From contig CAIYZD010000804.1 of assembly GCA_903930585.1 (NCBI GenBank), positions 1 through 32,460 on the forward strand: a stretch of 32,460 bases of DNA. Direction: 5' to 3'. Each line of letters begins with the position of its first letter. Position 1 is the stretch's first letter. A program made the translations under genes and the position numbers. This DNA is from an uncultured Geobacteraceae bacterium (GTDB lineage: Bacteria; Desulfobacterota; Desulfuromonadia; Geobacterales; Pseudopelobacteraceae). The notes under the pieces were generated by a model. The model worked only from the letters and a program-made list of their open reading frames with translations, was not told where the DNA came from and ran no database searches. Positions 7,605 through 13,984 of this stretch are shown piece after piece.

Positions 7605-9050
7605 ATGATAGAACAACACTACCCGGCAGAGCCCGCTGTCATACCCGCCATGGGCGGCAGTGAAGTAAAAAAGCTTGGCTACAGTCTGTATCTGCGGATA
7701 CCGGACAATCGACTTGAGTGTCGCTGCAGTTATGTTCCGCACGAGCAGGGCTCCATGATGACCCGCGATGAACTGGCAGGCTTCCTGATTCAGTACAACG
7801 TCAGGGACGGAGTCGATCAACAGGCGTTCGACGACTTTGCCGTCAAGGCTGCGGCCGGGCAACAGCAGACCGATATACTGCTCGCTTCAGGAACGGCGCC
7901 GGTTACCGGCGCCGATGAATATATTTCACTTATGGTGCAGCCTTCGGTAATAGTCCATAGCGGTGATGACGACGTAACAAATATCGATATGCATATTGTC
8001 CAAACGTTTATCAACGTATCTTCCGGCGATGAAATCGGACGTATCATTCCGGCCGAACCGGGAACGCCGGGCAAAAATATCCAGGGACTGCCGATTCCGC
8101 CTCAGCCCGGTAAACCACTAAAGATGATAATCGGGAAAAATATTCGTGTCGAGGAGAACGGCTCTCTCCTGGTTGCCGCTGCAACCGGGCGTTTCTGCCA
8201 GTCGAACGATGAAATTTCCGTTGAGGAAGAGTACGTTGTCAAAGGTGACGTCAACTTCAAGATCGGCTCGATTAATTTCAAAGGCGTTGTTGAAGTGCGT
8301 GGCGATATATTGGATAATTTTAATATAACTGCTTCCAAGGGGTTGATGGTTTCCGGTAATATAGGCGTCTGCAGCATTGTCAGTGATGGCGACGTTACTT
8401 TTTGCGGCATGGACGGCCAGAACAGGGGGCGCATCGTCTGCGGCGGGACACTGCGGGCGCATTTTATTCACGATGTGGAGGTGGAGTGTGCCGGTGATGT
8501 TATTGTTGGTGTTGAAGTCCATAACTGTACCATCAGGACACTCGGGCGGATCATTGTTGACAAAGGCGCTATTCTGGGCGGTTCATACATCGCATGGGGC
8601 GGCATAGAAGCGAGAAAACTCGGATCCGTGGCGGCCATACATACAAAACTGCATGCCGGAGCCGACTACCGCGATGTTGAGGAACTGGAGCGGTTATTTA
8701 AAGAACTGACTGAAGCGCAGAACATGATCAATCCATCTCAATCGCTATCGGAAATCATTGAATTGCGGAAAACAGCTGCTGCATTGACCGATCGCATTAT
8801 GGCTATCAGGGGTAAAACGAATGAAGTCAGTAATGCGAAGATTAATGCAAAGGCCACGTTGTATGAAAACGTACAGCTGACGCTTGGCAGCGTCTCTGAA
8901 ACGATACAGGAGCAGAAGGATGGACCGCTCTCCATTATTGAAAACAGTATTGAGGGGGGATTGCGATTCCTGTCGATGACCGGTCTGAATGTCAAGGCCT
9001 CCGATATCGAGGTGGCGTTTGTCCTGGAACAGAAGAGCCGTCATGACTGA
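7605..9050 (+). CDS. DUF342 / FapA family protein
   Basis: A 481-residue cytoplasmic protein of the DUF342 (FapA) family. The N-terminal part (about 1-195) contains the family block GRIIPAEPGTPGKNIQG. Residues about 200-350 are rich in short beta strands with regular Gly and Val spacing (VVEVRGDIL, GLMVSGNIG, CGGTLRAHF, DKGAILGGSYI), consistent with the right-handed beta-helix of this family. Residues about 352-430 look like a coiled coil. FapA homologues have been tied to flagellar assembly, polar localisation and polymer binding, but the role in this group is not established. GAGGG lies eight bases before the ATG. The gene stands alone, divergent from the rib operon. Confidence 0.85.
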   Translation: MIEQHYPAEPAVIPAMGGSEVKKLGYSLYLRIPDNRLECRCSYVPHEQGSMMTRDELAGFLIQYNVRDGVDQQAFDDFAVKAAAGQQQTDILLASGTAPVTGADEYISLMVQPSVIVHSGDDDVTNIDMHIVQTFINVSSGDEIGRIIPAEPGTPGKNIQGLPIPPQPGKPLKMIIGKNIRVEENGSLLVAAATGRFCQSNDEISVEEEYVVKGDVNFKIGSINFKGVVEVRGDILDNFNITASKGLMVSGNIGVCSIVSDGDVTFCGMDGQNRGRIVCGGTLRAHFIHDVEVECAGDVIVGVEVHNCTIRTLGRIIVDKGAILGGSYIAWGGIEARKLGSVAAIHTKLHAGADYRDVEELERLFKELTEAQNMINPSQSLSEIIELRKTAAALTDRIMAIRGKTNEVSNAKINAKATLYENVQLTLGSVSETIQEQKDGPLSIIENSIEGGLRFLSMTGLNVKASDIEVAFVLEQKSRHD

Positions 9051-9124
9051 TGGTTTGTCATGGTCAGTACGTGTATCAATGTGTCGCTCGAATATGTAAC
9101 ATGTAGTAACGAATAGTGTCACAT

Positions 9125-9177
9125 GATACCGGAGCCGATACCGGAGCGTGACAAAAAAACAATTCATGATATAGTAT
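9125..9177 (+). promoter_or_regulatory. Promoter with tandem repeat, start of the signalling cluster
   Basis: A -35-like GTGACA (9148-9153) and -10-like TATAGT (9170-9175) are separated by 16 bases, each five of six to consensus, about 30 bases before the cytochrome ATG. Directly upstream, the 12-mer GATACCGGAGC(C/G) is repeated in tandem at 9125-9136 and 9137-9148, the second copy touching the -35 box. This arrangement suits an activator or repressor site. The regulator is unknown. Confidence 0.5.
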
Positions 9178-9207
9178 CCTCCAACAACTTTCCGATGGAG
9201 CTTTTGT

Positions 9208-9678
9208 ATGAAATTACCCGTAATTCTGACGTGCGTTTTGTTCCTCTCTCTCGCAGCGGCTGCCACTGAAGCCTCTTCACCGGTGCCCCCCAAAGGGTAT
9301 AGCGCCTGGAAAAAGAGTGACCGCAAGGTCGTCACCGATAAAAATTCTTTGTTCTACGGCATTCATTATATTTATGCCGACAAAAAGGCTCAGAGAGGTT
9401 ATCTGGATGGTAACAAATTTGCAGAGGGGAGTCGCATTGTTGTGGAATTTTTTACCATCAAGGATAATCCTGCTGTCGATGGTCCTAAAAATATGATTGT
9501 CCTTATGCAGAAGGATAAGCGACAGATGGCAACAGGAGGGTGGCTATTTGCCGGTTTTGGCGCCGATGGAAAGTCGAGCGGTCTTGATCCTGCCACGACC
9601 TGTTTTGGTTGCCATAAGCAGGAAGCGGCTCAGAGGGATTTTGTCATCTCGACCAGGAAGGATTTCAAATCATTATGA
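9208..9678 (+). CDS. Periplasmic cytochrome P460-family protein
   Basis: A 156-residue exported monohaem protein. Residues 1 to about 23 form a signal peptide (MKLPVILTCVLFLSLAAAA, cleavage probably after TEA). The mature part has the layout of the cytochrome P460 family: PPKGYSAWKKSDRKV, the beta-rich centre (GIHYIYADKKA; GSRIVVEFF; MIVLMQKDKRQ; GGWLFAGFG) and a C-terminal CFGCH (C132, C135, H136) for covalent c-type haem. Known relatives bind or oxidise hydroxylamine and nitric oxide or bind small gases; which applies here cannot be read from sequence. Its stop overlaps the kinase start (ATGA), so it is co-expressed with a signalling hybrid and may be a sensory input. Confidence 0.85.
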   Translation: MKLPVILTCVLFLSLAAAATEASSPVPPKGYSAWKKSDRKVVTDKNSLFYGIHYIYADKKAQRGYLDGNKFAEGSRIVVEFFTIKDNPAVDGPKNMIVLMQKDKRQMATGGWLFAGFGADGKSSGLDPATTCFGCHKQEAAQRDFVISTRKDFKSL

Positions 9679-10916
9679 CCATGCAAGATGCGGCCATAAT
9701 GCAAACAGCGCATCTCTCCGAACAGACGGTACCACATGTTTTAATCGTTGATGACGAGGCCCAGATACGCAAGCTGATTTCGCTTTGTCTACAAAAAGGC
9801 GGTTTCCGCACCAGCTGTGCGGAAGATGTTCCGGCGGCCTGTCAGGTGCTGCAACAGGAATCGATAGATGCGATCATTACCGATGTGAAGATGCCCGGTG
9901 AGGACGGGATTGAATTTCTTGCGCGGGTGCGTGGATCCTGGCCTGAAATCCCTGTTGTTCTGATGACCGGGTATGCTCAGCTGCAGATGGCCGTCAAAGC
10001 CATCAAAAACGGTGCATTCGATTTTATACATAAGCCTTTTGATAGTGATCATCTTCGTAAAATTGTCGAGCGGGCGGTAAACTATTCAAAGCTGCAGAAG
10101 ATGGAAAAAAACTATCGCATCGAACTTGAAGAAACGGTGGCCCGGCGTACGGCCGAACTGAAAACGTCCATGGCTGAACTCGATTTTGCCCGGACAGCCC
10201 TACAACAGGCTGCTACCGACAAGAGTGTGTTCATGTCGACGGTTTCTCATGAAATGCGCACCCCGATGAATGGCGTTATTGGCTCTCTGGAGCTGTTGGC
10301 TGAGGAAGAACTGACCGGGTCTGCTGCGGAATTTTTGAGCATGGCACGACAATCGGCAGACAACATGATGGCGTTGATTGATCAGTTGCTTTCATTTAAT
10401 ACCCCGAACCTTCAAGGCGGTAGCGCCATTCAGTATGATCTGATAGATCTGCACTCTTTTCTGCACTCAATCGTTAATGAACAACAACCGCTCTTTGCCC
10501 GGAAAAAAATTGCACTTTCGCTGCAGGTTGACGACGACGGTGTACCGTGCCAGATCTGGACTGACCGGGAAAAATTGTACCGTCTGTTTGAGATTCTGCT
10601 TGGCAATGCCCTCAAATTTACCGAGCATGGCGCCGTGTCTCTGGCGGTCTTCCGTACCAGTTCTGATGAAGAGGGAGAATTGCTTTGTTGCACGGTAACC
10701 GATAGCGGTGTTGGCATTCCGGACGGGATGCTGGAGCGGATCTTCGAACCGTTTGTGCAGGGCGATAGCTCACTTACCCGCCGTTATGAAGGGGTGGGGC
10801 TGGGACTTGCAATTGCGCGGCAGAATGCCCTGCTGCTGAATGGCCATGTGTGGGCCGAGCATGTTCCTGCCGGCGGCAGCCGTTTTGTTGTAACATTCAA
10901 AATCAGTACTCCATGA
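9675..10916 (+). CDS. Receiver-histidine kinase hybrid (REC-HisKA-HATPase)
   Basis: A 413-residue soluble hybrid with the receiver first. REC covers residues about 21-135, with the acidic pair D26/D27, phospho-acceptor D70 (IITDVKMPGEDG), T98 and K120 (IHKP). A linker helix follows, then HisKA with the H-box FMSTVSHEMRTPMNG (H192). The HATPase domain has the N-box LLGNALKFTE, G1 TDSGVGIP, F-box IFEPFVQGD and G2 GVGLGLAIA. There is no membrane segment or PAS domain, so input comes through the receiver or protein contacts. It overlaps the cytochrome gene by four bases. The receiver gene 18 bases downstream is a plausible phosphorylation target. Confidence 0.92.
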   Translation: MTMQDAAIMQTAHLSEQTVPHVLIVDDEAQIRKLISLCLQKGGFRTSCAEDVPAACQVLQQESIDAIITDVKMPGEDGIEFLARVRGSWPEIPVVLMTGYAQLQMAVKAIKNGAFDFIHKPFDSDHLRKIVERAVNYSKLQKMEKNYRIELEETVARRTAELKTSMAELDFARTALQQAATDKSVFMSTVSHEMRTPMNGVIGSLELLAEEELTGSAAEFLSMARQSADNMMALIDQLLSFNTPNLQGGSAIQYDLIDLHSFLHSIVNEQQPLFARKKIALSLQVDDDGVPCQIWTDREKLYRLFEILLGNALKFTEHGAVSLAVFRTSSDEEGELLCCTVTDSGVGIPDGMLERIFEPFVQGDSSLTRRYEGVGLGLAIARQNALLLNGHVWAEHVPAGGSRFVVTFKISTP

Positions 10917-10934
10917 ATATAAAGGAGAGCAACC

Positions 10935-11333
10935 GTGAAATGCCTGATCGCCGAAGACCACCTATTGTCCCGCCGAATCCTGAAGGAACTGCTTTCTCCT
11001 CAGTTTGATTGCGACATTGCAGTAAACGGCCAGGAAGCAATTGACTCATTTCAACTTGCACATGAGTCGAAGCGACCCTACGACGTAATCTTCATGGACA
11101 TTATGATGCCGGTTGTCGACGGAATGGAGGCGCTCCTCTGCATCCGCACTCTCGAACGGAAGATGCAGATTCCGCCGGTTCTGGCGGCCAAGGTTATTAT
11201 GACAACCGCTCTGGATGATCCGCATACGGTAATCCGGTCATTTAATGAGTGTGAGGCGGACGCATTCATCGTCAAACCGCTCAGCAGGCACAAACTCTCA
11301 CAGGAGTTGCGTAAACTCAAACTGTTACCATAG
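10935..11333 (+). CDS. Single-domain response regulator, CheY-like
   Basis: A 132-residue stand-alone receiver. The acidic pocket (E7, D8 in CLIAEDH), phospho-acceptor D55 (VIFMDIMMPVVDG) and K114 (FIVKPLSRHK) are all present. There is no output domain, so it must act by binding a partner, either a phosphorelay step after the hybrid kinase or a target such as CheA or a motor or pilus protein. The GTG start at 10935 is set by AAAGGAG about eight bases upstream. It is followed after four bases by the MCP-like gene, so all are likely one transcript. Confidence 0.9.
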   Translation: MKCLIAEDHLLSRRILKELLSPQFDCDIAVNGQEAIDSFQLAHESKRPYDVIFMDIMMPVVDGMEALLCIRTLERKMQIPPVLAAKVIMTTALDDPHTVIRSFNECEADAFIVKPLSRHKLSQELRKLKLLP

Positions 11334-11337
11334 GTAT

Positions 11338-13167
11338 ATGTACATGGCATTTCAAACGGTAGTGCAGAATCACAACAATACTCATCTGGCTGGCTGGCGG
11401 GACAGTATTACCCCTGTAATTGAGATGTTACGCCAGATGGCCGGTACGACGGAAGACGAGTTTTTACAGATCGGTTCCCGGCTGCAATCGTTTTATCAGC
11501 GCTCGGCGGATATTTCCGGTATGGCCGATCAACTGGTTTCGGTGGTATCCGGCGAGAATGTGGCTTCGTTGACGTTCCGGTTGCAGCAGATAATGGCGGA
11601 TATGGAAGAATATCTGGCCAATGCCCGGTCACGCAGCAGCGAAAGCTGCTGTACCCTTGGGCAGGTACAGGTTCTTCTCGACAACCTTTCTGAACCTCTG
11701 GAAGGTTTCCAGAAAATGAACAAGTCACTCCGCATGCTGAGTATCTCCACAAAGATTGAAAGCGCCCGATTGGGAGAGGTCGGAAGCGGTTTTGTCAACC
11801 TTGCCCTTGACGTCGAAAAACTATCCTATCAGGTTAATGAAAAATCGGCAGCAATTCTGGCTCATCGCCACCTGCTCGCTACGATGATCTCCGATAATCT
11901 GGTCGCAGTTCGCTCGGCAGGGACTGATCAGGACGTGATGGTATCGGCATCTTTGAAAGGCATGTCTGCGAATCTTGCCGAACTTGTTGCCGTTAATGGC
12001 CGATGCACGCGGTTTGGCAGTACGGTGGCCGCTATTTCAACCGAAGTTACGGACAGTCTCAGTGAAGTTGTCGCTTCCATGCAGATGCATGATATGACCC
12101 GCCAGAAGTTTGAGCATGTTGTCGAAGCGTTGGAGCGCCTTCTTGGTGATCTGGCCGACGTGCGTATATCCGGGACTGATAGCGGTCATCTTCGCGGGTT
12201 GATTGTTGAAACCGGTGATGTCTGTGAACTTCAGGCGGCGCAGCTTCGTTTCGCGGCACATGAACTGTACACGGCAGTCTGTACTATTGTTGATCATCTG
12301 CGCGAGATCGCCCGCAGGCAATCCGTAATTGCTCAGGAAACGGTAACTATTACCGGTACCACGGATTCTACCGGATCTTCTTTTGTGGATGTCATGAGCC
12401 GGGGGATGGCTGCCGTGACTGCAGTACTGACGTCATGCGCCACGGGAGACCGGCATATGTCCGCAATCATGAAAAAGGTAGCTCAGACGATTGATGAAAT
12501 AGCGGTCTTTGTTACCGATATAGAAGCAATCGGTTCCGAAATTGATCTGATTGCTCTCAATTCACAGATCAAAGCTGCCTTGACAGGTCCCGAAGGCGCA
12601 GCTCTGGGGGTCCTGGCTGAAGCGATCAAGCGACTCTCGGACGAAGCTGTGCGCCAAACCAATTCGGTTGCCGAAACCTTGACCGGAATACATGCGGTAA
12701 CCGAGCACTTACTCGCCTATGCCGATAATGAGGAAGACCAGCTCGGCACTCGCGTTGCCTCGATGCAGGACGAGTTGGCGGTAATTCTGCAAACAATGGG
12801 AACGATGAATAGCGAGATGTATTCGGTCCTGTCCGTACTGAATGAGCGGGTTCTCACTCTGACAGGGGATGTGGAGCAGACTACTGCCGGCGTGGATGTT
12901 CATGAACGGACCAAGGTCCTGGCAGATGGCGCTCTTGCCGATCTCGAACGGATTGTTACCCAGTCGCGACAGATTGAGCCTGCCAGTAATGAGTTTAAGG
13001 CGAACCTGCGGCATATGGAAGAACACTACACCATGGAGAGTGAACGGCATATTCACGAGGTAATGGCCCGCAAGCGGAGCGGGCAGGCGGCAGTTGTCGT
13101 GCGGAGTGCGGCGAACGTCACCTCGAATGCCGCTTCGGAGTTCGGCGACAATGTCGATTTGTTCTAA
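11338..13167 (+). CDS. Soluble MCP-like protein with two degenerate signalling tips
   Basis: A 609-residue, almost wholly helical protein with no signal peptide, membrane segment or HAMP domain. Two stretches resemble the hairpin tip of methyl-accepting chemotaxis proteins but have drifted: residues about 127-163 (MLSISTKIESARLGEVGSGF, then VEKLSYQV) and about 394-438 (EIDLIALNSQIKAALTGPEG, then LAEAIKRLSDEAV). Compare the canonical [16 protein letters not shown] in the two MCPs nearby. Between them lies MQMHDMTRQKFEHV, a motif also common in CheZ-like and receptor-like helices. The start is uncertain between ATG 11338 and 11344 with no clear ribosome binding site, so it is probably translationally coupled. 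It may be a cytosolic scaffold or receptor for this cluster's CheA; no function is established. Confidence 0.75.
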   Translation: MYMAFQTVVQNHNNTHLAGWRDSITPVIEMLRQMAGTTEDEFLQIGSRLQSFYQRSADISGMADQLVSVVSGENVASLTFRLQQIMADMEEYLANARSRSSESCCTLGQVQVLLDNLSEPLEGFQKMNKSLRMLSISTKIESARLGEVGSGFVNLALDVEKLSYQVNEKSAAILAHRHLLATMISDNLVAVRSAGTDQDVMVSASLKGMSANLAELVAVNGRCTRFGSTVAAISTEVTDSLSEVVASMQMHDMTRQKFEHVVEALERLLGDLADVRISGTDSGHLRGLIVETGDVCELQAAQLRFAAHELYTAVCTIVDHLREIARRQSVIAQETVTITGTTDSTGSSFVDVMSRGMAAVTAVLTSCATGDRHMSAIMKKVAQTIDEIAVFVTDIEAIGSEIDLIALNSQIKAALTGPEGAALGVLAEAIKRLSDEAVRQTNSVAETLTGIHAVTEHLLAYADNEEDQLGTRVASMQDELAVILQTMGTMNSEMYSVLSVLNERVLTLTGDVEQTTAGVDVHERTKVLADGALADLERIVTQSRQIEPASNEFKANLRHMEEHYTMESERHIHEVMARKRSGQAAVVVRSAANVTSNAASEFGDNVDLF

Positions 13168-13179
13168 CAGGAGACCGTA

Positions 13180-13524
13180 ATGCTACTCAATAGTTCAATT
13201 TGTGAAAACGGCGATACCGTCGTTACCAGCGGAAACCGCTTGTCAATTGAAACCGCCGCCGAATTTTCTCGTATCGTTCGTGAAGCGCTGACAGCATCCA
13301 GGCATGTTATGATCGAGTTTGAACCAACGGTCGAGATTGACCTTACGGGCGTGCAGATTCTCTGCTCCGCCTGCAAGAGCGCTGCGCAGAACGGGAAAAT
13401 ATTTTCGTATCGTGGCGAGTTGCCTCATGGATTGGTTGAGCTGATTGCCGTTAGTGGCGCTGAACGCCACGCGGCTTGTAAACATAATAACAATTCTACC
13501 TGCATATGGTTTGGAGGAACCTGA
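13180..13524 (+). CDS. STAS-domain protein
   Basis: A 114-residue single-domain protein resembling anti-sigma-factor antagonists and other STAS proteins. The core pattern VEIDLTGVQILCSACKSA corresponds to the conserved D-[ST]-[ST]-G loop and following helix; T56 lies at the position of the phosphorylatable Ser in SpoIIAA. Chemotaxis-like clusters often carry STAS proteins of unclear role. CAGGAGA lies eight bases before the ATG. It sits between the MCP-like gene and cheY, overlapping neither. The similarity is to the fold; I cannot name a partner kinase. Confidence 0.7.
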   Translation: MLLNSSICENGDTVVTSGNRLSIETAAEFSRIVREALTASRHVMIEFEPTVEIDLTGVQILCSACKSAAQNGKIFSYRGELPHGLVELIAVSGAERHAACKHNNNSTCIWFGGT

Positions 13525-13526
13525 TA

Positions 13527-13892
13527 ATGGCAAAATTAATCATGACGGCCGATGACTCGGCCAGCGTTCGGCAGATGGTGGCATTTACCCTTAAACAGAA
13601 CGGCTACGATGTCGTTGAAGCGGTGGATGGTCGGGATGCGCTCAACAAATTGAATGCCCAGAAGGTCGATATGCTGCTGACCGACCTGAATATGCCCAAT
13701 ATGGACGGTATCGGGCTTATCAAAGGGGTTCGGGCCGGGACTTTGAATAAGTTCATCCCGATTGTCATGTTGACGACGGAATCACAGGATTCCCGAAAAT
13801 CGGAAGGTAAAGCCGCCGGCGCCACCGGTTGGATCGTCAAGCCGTTCAAACCGGAACAGCTGATTGCGGTTGTTAAGAAAGTGCTTGGATGA
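13527..13892 (+). CDS. cheY: CheY-type response regulator
   Basis: A 121-residue receiver close to classical CheY. Visible features are the acidic pair (TADDSASVRQ), the phospho-acceptor Asp in MLLTDLNMPNMDG, the conserved Thr in VMLTTES and the Lys in WIVKPFKPEQL. The likely start is ATG 13527, two bases after the STAS stop, with GGAGG nine bases upstream. An ATG at 13506 is open but overlaps the STAS gene. Immediately before cheA, it is the most likely direct target of the cluster's kinase. Confidence 0.9.
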   Translation: MAKLIMTADDSASVRQMVAFTLKQNGYDVVEAVDGRDALNKLNAQKVDMLLTDLNMPNMDGIGLIKGVRAGTLNKFIPIVMLTTESQDSRKSEGKAAGATGWIVKPFKPEQLIAVVKKVLG

Positions 13893-13946
13893 GAGATGAG
13901 AGATGAGAGATGAAAACTTTGATTTTATCGTCTCTCATCCCTCATC
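13888..13946 (+). repeat. GATGAGA heptanucleotide repeat forming a hairpin before cheA
   Basis: GATGAGA is repeated in tandem at 13888-13894, 13895-13901 and 13902-13908, with a fourth degenerate copy GATGAAA at 13909-13915. The array starts within the last codons of cheY. Bases 13931-13946 are its reverse complement with 15 of 16 matches to 13895-13910, so the cheY-cheA leader can fold into a hairpin with a loop of about 20 bases. The array can also slip, pairing in more than one register. Confidence 0.85.
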
Positions 13947-13984
13947 GGTTTTAAGTCTCATCAGTTTTTTAGGGGGTGTTACCC

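Noticed and set aside
9042-9062. Terminator after the DUF342 gene (CATGAC ... GTCATG)
   Set aside because: Six-base arms of low GC content overlap the stop codon and are not followed by a T run.
13159-13167. CheR-type pentapeptide at the end of the soluble MCP-like protein (NVDLF)
   Set aside because: The second position is Val, not aromatic, so it does not fit the tether pattern.
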